A stretch of 64,000 nt of DNA from Undaria pinnatifida (taxonomy: Eukaryota; Sar; Phaeophyceae; Laminariales; Alariaceae). Location of the stretch: positions 2,770,415 through 2,834,414 of the forward strand of contig JABAKD010000013.1 in the NCBI GenBank assembly GCA_012845835.1, given 5' to 3'. How positions within the stretch are numbered: position 1 is the first letter of the stretch; the number at the start of each line of letters is the position of its first letter. This document shows positions 41,411 to 54,200 of the stretch, piece after piece. The notes under the pieces are model-generated. The model was not told the origin of the DNA, did not search any database, and worked only from the letters and a program-made list of their open reading frames with translations. The translations under genes were made by a program, and so were the position numbers.

Positions 41411-43092
41411 CTGATCCTCAACGTTAGTTACCAGTTCACGAAGCACCCGAACATGTATCTGGCAGGAAGGGCTGCAAAATCTAGCGGGAGAGATATCCTC
41501 ACGCCACTCCAGGCATTACCGACTGACGGCAACGCGGTACAGCATCTCTATCGCATCTCTCACCCCCGCTCCCACCACCACTACCACCAGAAGACGGACA
41601 CAATATGTGGCGCTAAAAAATCGAAAACATAAAAAACACATATCCTTGGTGTGATCACGCTTGTCTAGCCTGTGCCCTTGACGTCATGCCGCCGAAGCAA
41701 TGAGAGCTTCCCTCAGGGGTCAGGTCGGGTCAACATACGCACGCCTCTGTATACAACGGCACGTTACGCTGCCGGAGTAGTAACGGGGACCACCGGTAGG
41801 GACAGCTCGTGCGATCGCTATCGCGGGAACCGAAGGACGAGCTAGCTAGCGCTTGATTGCAAATGCAATTGAGTTAAATCGACACACGACGTGTATAGAA
41901 ACACGTGGAAGTGTGGCGAGCTCAACCTTTATTTTTCACCATCCGCAGGAGAATATAAAAAAAGACGCGCTTTCGTCTCTGTTACTTGTACCTCGTGCAG
42001 TTGTCTACGAGCGTACCGCTGCCTCCCTGTCCATGCTCAACCCTCAACGCTAGGCTTTGGTTAGGGTGGCCACATCTGGACTGGCGTTGGTGAATATCGC
42101 GGGAGCCAGCAAGACAAGTCGACTAGATCAGCACTCCCACCAGAACCAACGCCGTTTTCAGCGGTTTCACACCGTGACCCATTCCTTGAGGCCTTTTTGA
42201 CCCTGGTGTCTATGCTATAGATACCAGTACCGCGTCTATCGACGCGCTACCTGCATACAGCCGTGACCCTAACACTTCAACGTATTCCTAATACATCGAG
42301 TCAAACAGCGGCAAAGCAGAGAGCCCAGCGACCATGACTCCCAGTGAATAGTCTAGATCTGAAGTATTGCACTGTTGTCGATCCAAGGTAGCAGAAAAAA
42401 AACATGTGTGCTGCAGTAGGGCAGCAACGGCGCGCACCAAACGCTGTGTCATTTGACCTAAAAAAAATCGCGCGAAGTGAACGACCACCTCAAAGGTTCC
42501 CGCACCGATCAGTATCTACGGGACGCCTCCGGACTTCTTCATGATCTGCCGTCCAATATACCAGGTACCGGTTAGGGTGCCTTTCCGCAATTCTTACTGG
42601 AGCCGCGAGGAGATCACAATTAGGCTTGCAAGGAGGGCGCGAACGCCACGCAGCATGGTCGAGCCAAAACGTGTATTCATCGTACGCGCGTCTGCTGACC
42701 TCGGTTGCAATTTGGCCGGGCTCTCTTGGGCCAAGCGGTGCAATCTGACTGGTTTTCCGCGAAGTGGCGGCAGGAATGTAAAAGGGTTACATCCCGTTGC
42801 CGTTGGAATTTCCAATCGCCGAGTTGTAGTCTGCGACGCAGAGTAGGCCAAAGGAAACATGTGTGAGATTGAAATAAGCTATTTACATATCATGTGCCCA
42901 TGATCGGGTAAGGAAGAAGGAGGATTACAGCTTACACGTATTCACGAAGCATTTAGGATATAGCATGCATACATCACGACGACTTTGAGCATACCAACAT
43001 GTCCGAGCAGAATCGTAAAATTATTGGGAACTGCACGCCATTCCTATTGGCCCTAAATTGCACTATTAATAGTAGTTTGTACAGTTGTGAGT
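41411..43092. other. Non-coding stretch, one short dispersed repeat
   Basis: 41868-41960 ('GAGTTAAATCGACACACGAC') is homologous to 55150-55240. Frames open on both strands at 42541-42860 show no splice sites or family pattern that I can support. Otherwise nothing is recognised. Confidence 0.45.
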
Positions 43093-43545
43093 CATCCCAC
43101 GGTAGAGGTTGCAGTTGTTGGATTAACTAATCATGTCCTTTTGTCCGATTGAGCTCCTAAAGTGAAGAACTAGCGGTTAGTCTTTATTCAGGCAAATTTC
43201 ACGAGGACATACTGTTTCAGGACTAAGAGACTGCTACGATAGCGGTATACCTTTTTTTGGCTATTTGGTTTTCTGAATGACGGAGCTCCTTAACCTACAA
43301 ATACTATCCTCGAATTTTGGCACTTTTTTTGCATGATTCTCATCGTGTCCCTAGGCAACCCTAGGCCATGTTTTCCTTTCAATCCTGTAGCAGTTTGGAT
43401 TTCTATAAATCAGTTTTTTGGGAGATGTCTTGAGCTCCCGAATTGAGGAACCTCAGAAAAATAGTGCTGCACCCCTAAACCGTTGGTTTCCGTAATTGAG
43501 AAACCTCAGAAAAAAAGTGCTGCACCCCTACCACGTGGGATGGCC
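43093..43545 (+). mobile_element. Family B copy interrupted by a family A copy
   Basis: Left end 'TCATCCCACGGTAGAGG' and interior 'CCGATTGAGCTCCT' are family B up to about 43230. A family A copy starts at 'CTGCTACGATAGCGG' (about 43231-43478). The right end 'TGCACCCCTACCACGTGG' closes at 43543. The last part of A, 'GAAACCTCAGAAAAA' to 'GTGCTGCACCCCTA', is duplicated in tandem (43440-43477 and 43494-43531). Confidence 0.65.
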
Positions 43546-43614
43546 GTTGTGCGTTGACGTGCTTCAAACATCCAATAACGAACTCCAAAATGAATGGAGG
43601 TGGAGAGTACTCAC

Positions 43615-43703
43615 AGCTGTCAGAATCAAAGCCCTCGAACACGTCGTCAGTAAACCACGAAGGCTTGTCCAGTCCGTAGTAGTGGTGAAGCATGCGTTCA
43701 GAG
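43615..43703 (-). CDS. Exon of an unrecognised minus-strand gene
   Basis: Acceptor GTGTGCAG|CTC, donor AGCT|GTGAGT, phase 2 to 1, 29 whole codons: 'SERMLHHYYGLDKPSWF' and 'TDDVFEGFDSDS'. Good splice sites and non-repetitive protein sequence. It links in phase to 41321-41410. Confidence 0.5.
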
Positions 43704-45124
43704 CTGCACACATTAGATCACAGGCATCGGAGTAAGAACCGGGGGGCTGACAAAGAAATGGTCGGCATGCACATCAAGCGACACCACACTGTAGGAAATG
43801 GCCTAATCACGAGAGCGTGTGAATTGGCAGATCTGTTGGTGCTGACAACCAAACCATGGGAACAACTAGCTTGGTCTCCCTGCCAACCCTGTTATCGTCA
43901 ACCTGTTGCAATCAACATGGGGCCTCATCACTTAAGCCCAGGTGGTGCTCGTTCAAGCAACTGGTGTCGGTGTCCTCACGGGTCAACTTCAGGGTTGTGT
44001 GTATAGCTGGCCAGCTCGAGAGGCGCACCCTGACACGTTGATGCTAGTGCCTTACATGTGGTGGTCCCAGTCTCAAATCGAGCCCGATAAAAATATTCCG
44101 ATCAAAACTCAATACGGGTAAGAACCAACGTAGAAAGGCGTACCACTTTTACCTTCATCCCGGACACATAATAATGCTTCAAGAGCCACGATGTGCGACG
44201 TCGACCCGTACTATCGTTGTGGGTTACGATCCTACTCGGAACTAGTATCTGTACCAGCACCCCGTCCTATTCTTGCTTCCTATGTGGCAGGCCGTTCCCA
44301 ACAACCTGGTTTCCCAACGGTGACTTGGGATCGGGCGCAAAAAACATACAACCTCCAGCCTAGGTGTTTGGGGCGTAGACCCACCTGTACAATGACGACT
44401 GGAGCCATCCACCAGGTATCCCGTATGCTTCATTGACTAGATGGATGTTGTAGCCAGGAAATGGCTCGTTAGCGGCCTGAAAAGAGACCATGTAACACCA
44501 TGAGGCCGGGGCGCGGCGTTAGTTTTTTTCCAAAGGCCGGGGCGCGGCGTCAGTTTTTTTCCAAACTTTCCCTTACATCACTCCACGTCCATCATAGGCT
44601 TGACATGGGCTGCATAACTGATCACCAAATTATCGAGACGTCTGTCTCCGTTGGTGGGCGTGGCAGTACAATTTCCTGGTAGTCATGAGGTTGATATTAA
44701 TTGTTATCGAACAAAAACATTCGTTCCTATGCTGAATTTCTGTTCGGATATCATCCCGATCGGCGGTCAATCGCAGGTTCGGCTCCAGTCAGCTCGGAAA
44801 GGGCTATCCTGTTTGCACCCACCAAGTTTTTTTGGGACTGATATGTACACTTTGTATGATTGCGACATCGACGTTTGGCAACGTGTACTCCCTTGCAGCG
44901 AATTAGAGGCGACGGCAACACGTACGTGTGCCATCACCACATGTCTCGCGTAGACTCTCATGTAACAAGACCGTGAATATTTGACGCCGTAACCTCCCCC
45001 CCCCCCCCCCCGCCTCTTCTTCGTTAGTGAACGCCCGGCGTACCCCGTTCCAACGTTGTAGGAGGGCGGTGGTATATATGGTGTTACGACTGCACGGCAA
45101 TGAATAATATGAGAACCTCGACAC
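43704..45124. other. Between the right-hand gene and the 43.6 kb exon; nothing firm
   Basis: Two near-copies of 'AGGCCGGGGCGCGGCGT' and 'AGTTTTTTTCCAAA' lie at 44501-44570. A run of about 20 C is at 44993-45012. No confident exon, RNA gene or promoter. Confidence 0.45.
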
Positions 45125-45246
45125 TTAGTCTCGCTCTATCTCCAGCATCACAACCGACTCTCCAACCCACGCCCCTTTTACGTGAAACTTCACCTCGTCA
45201 ATGGTGCCCGGAGCGACGCTGTAGGTAGGGCGGAAGTGTGCTCCAA
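45125..45246 (-). CDS. Right-hand gene, terminal exon with stop
   Basis: Acceptor GTCTCAG|TTG, phase 1 in, 39 codons and TAA at 45127-45125. Reads 'VGAHFRPTYSVAPGTID' and 'EVKFHVKGAWVGESVVML' before 'EIERD' and the stop; alternating hydrophobic residues suggest a beta-sandwich edge. Confidence 0.62.
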
Positions 45247-48200
45247 CTGAGACGGGGGGAATATAAGCACACGAGAGGTAATGTTCTAAGAGACGAAACC
45301 ACAACAAGCTTCGCACAGCACAGAACGAAAGGGCATTGGAGGGCTGCATACAGCACGACACGATCATCACACAGCAAGGCACCATACAACACCGCAGCCA
45401 GCCGCGGACCCAGAGATTCGTTCGCGGTAGATGTCGGAGTGAAGGCCGATCAGGACAGTCGCAACCGATAGGTCGTTCCTTTTTGCTACGAGTATGCCTA
45501 CCCCGTAGTTCGTGGTGCATCTCCAGTTCGGTTTACTTCGTGTACGTGCGGTACAGTGGTCGGGCCGGACATAACGAGCCTGCCGGTGAACGATCGCGCT
45601 TGTACCGAAGTTTTTATGGCCGCCACATACGGGATTTTGCGACATACAGGAGGGCACAAGTGCCGTTATTTACCACCTAGAGGTAAATACACCATTTCAT
45701 GTGAAGCACGCTGAGGCGCGCGTTGGCGTTGTACATGGTGGAATCCCACGGTGTACTTGGTATACTAAGGACACGCTGAATTTGAATGCCCGTGGGAACA
45801 AAAATCGAAACGGCCATTTATGAGGTTCGGTAGGCTATGCTTAGTTGAAAAAGAGGCAAGTTGACGATGCAGTGTGAGGTAGTAGCTTGGCATCAGCGAC
45901 ACCGCCGTAGCCTAACCCTTCCCTACTCCTCCGCCCCAATGTTTCGATAGAGCCGCGTGATACAATAGAGGTGCACCACTTTTTTCCTGAGGTTTCCTCA
46001 ATCTGGGAGCTCAAGACCTCTCCCAAAAACTGATTTTTGAGGGGGGGGGGAAAAAAACTGCTACACGTACCGGATGAAGAATCCCATGGCCAAGGTACAC
46101 AACGAGAGTCAGGCAATACAATTTATGGCCTATTATTTAATTATTTTCCGATGATTTGGGGTTGAGGAGCGCCGTCATTCGGACACCATTTCAGACGATA
46201 ACTGCTGCCTCCATATCGTACCCCGCGTCCGTACAGAATGGCCGACAAAAAAAGGCAATCCAACGCGACAGTTGGAAGGTGTTTGTGGTGCAGTCGAGCG
46301 CAACCGTTTGGCAAACCTAGACGGCCATCATGAAAAATCCGTTGACAGTGCTCTACCGGATCCATTGTGTTCAAGTACAAGTAATATTACTATTTTGGCA
46401 TTTAACCCACCCACGGAGCCGATGAAGACGCCCACGAGGCACAAATCCGGGGCAGCAATGTCGGCTGTATCGATCCCGACTTCAGCCAAGGCCGCTGTGT
46501 GCGCTTCCATGCTCTGCGCATGAAGGGCATCCAGGAAGTTGTCCTGGAAAAAACCAAGCGCGGGTTCATGCAATCGTTGTCGCTCTAGGAGGGAAGTTTC
46601 GGCGTCACGCTTTGACTATACATGATCATTCAGCTATAAGCAGCCCAGTGACGCGTGGTACGACAAGGGGTAGTACGCCACGAACTTAGGCTCATAGGAT
46701 TGTTCGTTAAGAAACGACTACACGTTTTGATTTCCACTCGTCGACGCCCTAGTTGTTGTAGATAGAAGTCCTCAAAAGTATACGTTCACATTTAGCGCTA
46801 CTACTATCTATTAAGCAGCAAATCGTCTGGTATTGTTCCGGGTCTGGAGATCTCGTTTTCGGTATATTTTCTTACAAGATGTACCTTTTCACAGTCCCAA
46901 CCCTTCGACGACGCGTGCTGCGATACGAGCGGTGTACCAGGTAGCACCTTTTGGATTTTTTGTTCTTGTGGATGACGGGGCTTCTAAATCGAAAGTCGCC
47001 CGAAATACGCTCATTTTTCGCATGATGATTCCCTTCGTGTACCTAGGCCATGGGATGTTTCATTCGGTAGCAGTTTAAGTTTCGTCCAAATCCGATTTTG
47101 GGATAGGTCCCAAACAGAGGGACCCCAGAAAAAAAGCTTGGTGCACCCCTGTCGTAGCACACGTCCGGCGACTGCACAAAACATGCGTGCAATAGTACCG
47201 ACTTTTCAATATATTAGTCTACTCGTCCCACGGTAGGGGTTGCAGTTGTATGATTTGCGCCAAAACGTCCACGGGCGATTGAGCTCCTCAAGAGAGGAAC
47301 TACCGATTAGTGAAGCAACTTTACGAGCACATACGATTTCTGAACTAAGGCATGGAAGCTTGGTCGGGTTGTGCGAACGAATGCCTTCCTTCGAAGCCTA
47401 TTTGTCGGGTGAGACATTGAGCTTCTCTTGCGAGGGCCTCAGGGGCTTATCCTGCACCCCTACGGTGGGATGGCTCTGTCCTGAACCAACATTAAGGCAC
47501 GTCGCTGATGGGGGTACGTATCCTAGCCCCAACAGGCCTCGCCGAAAGTTTTTCCCAATGCACTCGTTCGCGAATACCGTTAAAACCTCACTAAGTGTGC
47601 GCACAAGAAGGCCCTGATGCACTTACTCCCCCCCCCCCCCCCCCCCCCCCTACCACTCGACATTGGCCGCTCCTTCCTAGCCAGTATTCGTTTGCCGCAT
47701 CTCCGACACTCCGGAATAAACACATACTTCGAAGTATTGTACCTACTAGTACCTATTGGAACCATGTGGCTTAGCGGCTTTGTGAACTCTATACCCTGTG
47801 TTGTTTTTTTAATGCCGTAAAATGTTTAGGCTTTGGACTGCTAATGCCAAGGGGTGGATTCGTGCGTCGACTGTTGGCTAGCACAGTTTTGTCGAGATGA
47901 TGTAGATGTCTGACTATCGGACCCCCCTCAACTAATAAACCTAGATATTATTATATGTAGGTGTTTAGGAATTATGCCCACGATATAGTCTATACCTTTT
48001 GTAGGCCATGGGATTTTTTATCGTGTTCGGCGTTCGTTCACGGCAGCGTCAATACACAGACTTCTTGAACTTTTGAGAAACCTCCACCGTACCACGAGTC
48101 GTTGAAGCTTGAGTTTGTTCAGTTTTTCGCTTCAACAACCTACAGCGGGGCACCGCTATTCACCTGTTCGCTGGGTCCTTCTCCGCGTCGGATAATCGTA

Positions 48201-51200
48201 AGTCCGTCGGCGCTTTCGGCGTACGGCTTGTCCGGGAAAAATCGCTGCATCCACGGCGCTCCCCTCTCATTCTGAAGAACGATTATATTTCCATACAAGA
48301 GGGATAAAGAGGGAGCGGTGCCCGAGCGCTGTCAACATATTTACAGCGTAACTCAATATGTGACATTTGGGTTGCGTTTTTCACCGCAAGGTGGCGTATT
48401 GTCTACGAAGCTGTCAGTGACCTGTTCTTGTAATTGAACCCCCTTGCAACGGGAAACACGTGTTTGGGACGAACTATCTGAAAGTCCGAGTAGTGTCGTA
48501 TCCGGTTTGCCGCTGTGACGTATTATAGCCCTCAAGCGTGGACCTTGCTCATGAAGCAGTTTGGACAACACCTCCAAACTGGATATCGCGGTGTGCACGA
48601 CCCTTTTTCCGCGAACACGTACCTTCACGGTTGTGATCCCTCAATACCGGTAGCGTTTCAGGGCCTTGCCTGATGAAGACAGCCGCACGAAAGTGGGACC
48701 CCGCACTATCCAGAGATGCCACTGTGAAGCAAGACTTTTCTATAGACGAGAAAGGTCGTGGCTATCTTTTTTCACCGCACTAAACTGGGTCACCGCACTA
48801 AGGGCACCGCGCCACTGTAACCAACGGACCGCGACTGCTACACACTGTTTCTGTATACCAGGTATATAGTGGTCCAATTCTTGTCGAGAAGGAGATGATG
48901 TCGAGATATGTTGTACCGACTCCTCCCACGGCATGCGCTAAAATTACTCTCTGCACCGTTACGTGGACTTCACGGACACGGCGACGTGCGTACGTTGGGA
49001 GTGGTTGCAGGGTGGGGACGTTGGGCGATTTTTCATTTAAAAGCGAACGGAAAGGTGCCGGAGCGTGCAGAGGCCCAACGATGCCCTACTCTCATGGCGT
49101 GTATCACCCCTCGTGTGAACCTGGACACACGTCGACGTGTTGGTAGTGCTCAAAGTGGCACATGTCAAAATGGGAAGGCTCGTGATGGCCTTCGATGTGG
49201 CGTGTCTAGTTGCCGGGGAAGCGTGACGCTTTTCCCGTAATACCATGTTTTGCCTATGATTTCTATTGTTGTTGTTGCGGACCCAGGGCTAGGCACGAAG
49301 CATGACGCATCCTGAACAAACTTCGCTCGAACGAGCCCGCTCTGATAGATAAATAACATGTGTACGCTGTCCAAATGTCGCGCCAGGTTCTGCATCTGGC
49401 GTTTAAACTACGTTGTTCAGAGTGTAAACCTTCACCAGGTATGGGCGAACATAACCTGTCGACGGTATTTATCTACCACTGGATCGATTTCGTCGGGCAT
49501 ATGCCACCCCTCCCCTAGCAAACACATAGAGCTAGCGTTGTCACCTCAGCTCACCTTTCCGGCGGTTCTTGCATGCCGTAGCCCCTATATATTCAATCCA
49601 ACGTGTAGCCTTTACGTTGACTAATTTTGATAGAGCACAGTCAGGAAACCACAACTTGATCGGGCAGACGTACCTGGGCGTAGCTTGCTAGATGAGTGCC
49701 ACTGCAGACGGTGAACGTGTCGTCGGTGCAGTTGGTGTATCCGTCGTGGTACCTGGACCGCCGCGACACAAGAAGGCACGTGGGCGGCCATTGCAGGGTT
49801 AGGAACAGGCAGATAGAACAAAACTGAACGTTTGGAGCAGACTCGCCCATGGGGGTAATTGTGTCGGATGTTCGTCGAGCGCAAACAACTCCGAAAGGAG
49901 AAACAAAAATAATGGAAAAGGTCATTTTCCTGAAAAGCCATGATTACAGTAAACAACACACTAACCAGGGGCCGATGATTGACAAGAAAGGTATGCTAGA
50001 CTCTAGGGAGATCGCCAAGTAGAACGAACGCAATAAACGTCGTCCACCGCCCCCCGGGGCTCGCGGTGAGGTTTGTTCTCCGGCCACTGCTTTGAAGCAC
50101 TAGCACGAGTCGTCCATCATCACACAACGGCAAACAAAAGTGTCAAGCCTTTGGTGCTATGGGCAGTCTTCGGAAAGGGCGGTAAGTTCCTAGGATTGAT
50201 GTCGGAAGGATTATATGAGACCTGCGGTCACGCCCTCTCCGCAATCGACTCAAATGCACCACATTCGCGCAGACGCACGCGAAAGGGAGCGGGGATTCGA
50301 GGTATCTCGTATATACGGCCAGCAATGCGTCATACGCAAGTCATCCCACGATAGGAGGTGCAGTGTTTGGGTCAAAACGTCGCTGTCCGATTGAGCTCCT
50401 CTTGTGAGGAACTGCCGGTCAATGAAGAAATTTCACGAGTACATATTTGGTTTAGGACTAAGGCATAGAAGCTTGGTCGGGTTGTGCGAACGAACGCCTT
50501 CGAAGGCATGTATCAGCGGGTGAGATATGGAGCTCCTCATGTGAGGACCTCGGGGACTGATGCTTCACCCCCTCCGGTGGATGGCTTACATATCCTCTGG
50601 TCCTGTGGGACATGTGCGTGGCGTGTGTCGCGTTGTGAAGAAGAATGCCTCACTGGACCATGGGTACGGTAGGGGGAGGTCACCCCTTTTGGTTTGGGCC
50701 ATTCGCACGAGTGGCCCTGTACCTCACGGAAAAGTGGTCTTAAGGTGATATCTTGGGCGAGCGTGGTAGTCGCTCTACTCGTAGCCGCCCGGTTCCCTTG
50801 CGGACACACGCATCGAGAATATTAAAACGGCGGGAGGCATTGAGAGACCGCAAGAGAACCTGGGGCTCACTCACGCGAGTGACCCCGTGTCACTGCAAAA
50901 TTCAAACCGCTTAACCGCCCTACCGTGGCTTTCGCCAGTGAGTGTAACGTGACAACCATGGATCACAGTGGACGCATACAAGGTTGAGCTGTCGAAGCGC
51001 CCATCCTGAACTAGACGGTCACCCGTCACCCGTCGCATTGCTAACGTCATGTAGAGGTGGGGGAGCAGAGGACACGACCGCGAAACTCGACCGAAAATAC
51101 AAAAAATAGGGTTGATCGAGGTGCGCACCGGGCATCGAATTGTACACGATAAGCGCATTTCACACCTGGAGTGGTAGATTTCCTTCGTTGTTTTCATTCT

Positions 51201-54200
51201 CCCGCTGAAGTACCCCAGCTTGGCCCACCAGGCGTCAGGGTAGTACGGATCTGGCAAGAGTGGAGAGCGGCAGGGCTCGTGGTCAAAATAGAACCCCCCC
51301 CGTGTCGTACCCAAAACTAACTCGTTTCAAATGGATGCCTTCATATTGTCTCCTGACAAAACCAATAATTATTGACAGTAGAATTGAAAAATGTCCCTCG
51401 ATCCCGTCGACGTATGTATATACCCTCTAACTATGTGGGCAGAGAATATCCCTGGACGTTTCACTCTCCCCACGACAGCAGGAACGGAATAGTTCGTCTT
51501 TGCCCCCACGTCGCCGCAATCGGACAAACAATCGTGTGGCCGCCATTGGTCGCGGGGAAGAGTCCTGAAGCCTGCAGGAGTCTGGGGGTTCGGGGTGGAG
51601 AACATGGAAGTCGGGCAAATACGCGAGCTGAAAGCAGCAAAGGTCCTGGTTTATGGGCGGGCATGCGTCAGTTGCAACGGTTGTTCGTGAGTATCCCTGG
51701 TTCGTCTTAGAATAGCCTAATGTGTAAATGTCACAGCAGCTACGGGCAATACCACAATATGGGCCGATGGTGTCGCTGTATCCCTGCAGCTGGGTGGAAG
51801 CACCTGTCTACTATACCCAACCCGGCGCAGGAAAGAATGAGCAGCATCACCGGGACCGCGTTCAACACCAAACTACTTTGTGCCACGTACAAGCCTTGAG
51901 CCCCTTCCACGGGGTAGTTGCGAGGAAGACCTCGTACAGGTCTTCGCGACCGTACTGCTCGATGGCACCGTCGCCAAGCACCTCCAGAATGAACTGCCAT
52001 TGCCGTGGCAGAAACGAAAACATTCGCAGCAGAAAGCAACAGACATACGCAAGAAGGGCGCACGAGCGAGCCGGCGGTAAAAAAGTCACAACATCGCCTA
52101 TAATGCACGGGAGACGTCGTCTCCCAAATGAAGCCGAACAGCACTGCGGCTTCCGTCTGAAACAACATTAAACAAGGTGACGAAAGAGGTGGGCGGGACA
52201 CCTGGAAACAAAAGGAAAAAAGTATGTGGAAAGTCCCAAAGCCAAGAAACAGTCGACAGTCGAACACCCACGGTACAGAAGAGGTAAACCATTATTTTTC
52301 CCTGCTAGGCCCTTGGCTTGAAGAGCTACATGGCCCCTTCCGAGGCGAAAAAAAACTGCTTGGGGAAAAACCAATAAAAATTCTACCCGATGAACCATCC
52401 GGGGCCATCGGACCAAGGTATACAACGGTAACGGTGGGTCTCCCCTTTTTCCCTAGCGGGTTTGAGCCACCCGTATGAGTGATTATTTCCCTCACCGACA
52501 AAAAATATCTCAGGCAAATCGTTTGGCGCAGAGTTGCTAAAGATAATGTTTCTGGTTTTCACATGGCGAAACTACAACGGCACAGAAGCCTAAGACCGCG
52601 GGGACCGGGCGGGCGCCTCGCGCGGGGGACTGCCGCAAAACCGGGCCCCAGGGGTGAACCGTTACCGTGCGCACAAAAGCTGCGTGAAAAAAAGGAAGAA
52701 AACTCCGACTGCTGGAGTTTTGGGCTAAGTATCCCCGCCATTTCTGAAACCGTTTCGGCGAAAACGTGCCACCTCACTATCGTAGCATGTGTCCGAACAC
52801 CGTGTGCTGACAACGGCAGGTGTCAGCCGTGCATCGTGAGGTTCCGACGAAGGGGTTCCGCCGAGACTACTGCAGGGCGGGGGGGTTCGGTTAGGGCCTC
52901 GTACATTTTCTTCTCCGCGTCTCTAGTGCGAGCATCGCTCTACCTCCTATGGTTGCAAGGTCCATAGGGTGCGCCCTGGTGTTTCTTGCGTTTTGCGAAA
53001 TCCAACCCCAAGGAACCATTAGCTGCGTCTTTTTTATGAGATGCACACGATTGTTCACGGTGTATATATATATTAATCAAGACGCGCTAGTGACAACGTG
53101 GTTGTCCCCCGGGCCTTAGCTCCGGTCGTTCAAAGGCGGAGGCAACGTGCGGAAAACGCCACAAGGAAATGCTTTAGTCAGAACGGCGATACCAATTCTT
53201 GCGCTAATCGCTTTGGCCGAGAAAGTAACGCGCGGCCACGGCATGCGCATTCCGCCCCCGACTTCGACCCTTCCCCCCTCTCGGCTCCCCAGTAATGCAT
53301 GAACGTGGCCAGTTCGAGAACAGTGTGGCCGTAGTACTAGCCTCGGTAGGGACGTTGAGCACAGCGTGGGCCGTGTTGAGCTTGAACTGTTCCAGCGTTT
53401 CGAGGTCTTGAACTCTAATCACTGCTCCCTTTTCCATGTTCGGGTTCGGGCGCGTGCCGTACACCTGGTGTCCGAAGTACAGCTTCACCCCCTGGAGGAT
53501 CGCGCATATACATACGGGTGAGGGGTATCGTTGCCGGTGAGTACCACACGTAGAACACGTGAGCGGCGTGCGAGTAGGGTAACAATGTGCGCTGTCGAGC
53601 TGGGAAGACGTACGGTTCCACGATATTCACGAACGCACTGGACTAACCCATCCCGTACCGTGACCGTTACGTGGAGAGCGAGGTGGTGAAGTAAACCCAT
53701 GTACAAGTTCATCTCCTTGTGCGCTAGACCTAGAGCAGGCTCGAACTGACGGCAAGGAATAAAATCGTTCTGGCCATCATCAGTAATCACGTCGGACGAG
53801 TGCCGTGCGTTGCCATCCATCCCTTACTCCGCGAAAACCACAGCCGACACACCGAGGAGGAACCCATACACGCAGTACGACAACACGCCGGGTTCCTGCC
53901 GCACGCGGTAAACCTGACCCAGGTACTCACCAAGGCCTCAAGCTTTTCCCGCATGAGAACAGCGATGAGGTCGAAGCCCAATTGCTTCCCGTCTTCGTCC
54001 ACAGGCAACTGTGGAAACATGTTTTGACGAACGAGGCGGTGGTGATACGGTCAATCCCCTCCAGGCGAAACGGGCAATACACAGCTACAGAGCTGTGGTT
54101 TATATCTGGGAAAAGGAATCGCCCCCCACGATGGGGGCACCAGCAGATTCAGACAAGTTTCTCATCTCCTACCATGAGGAGCTCAATATCTCACCATCAA

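Noticed and set aside
42541-42860. Overlapping open frames of about 90-100 codons on both strands
   Set aside because: No supporting motif, splice site or start context; similar length on both strands suggests chance.
51369-51664. Three overlapping minus-strand frames that look partly protein-like
   Set aside because: All three frames are open and none is needed: the exons at 51891 and 51250 join in phase across this stretch.
53338-53464. Extension of the short exon at 53465 ('VYGTRPNPNMEKG')
   Set aside because: Protein-like, but the longer form leaves phase 1, which the next acceptor at 51993 cannot take.
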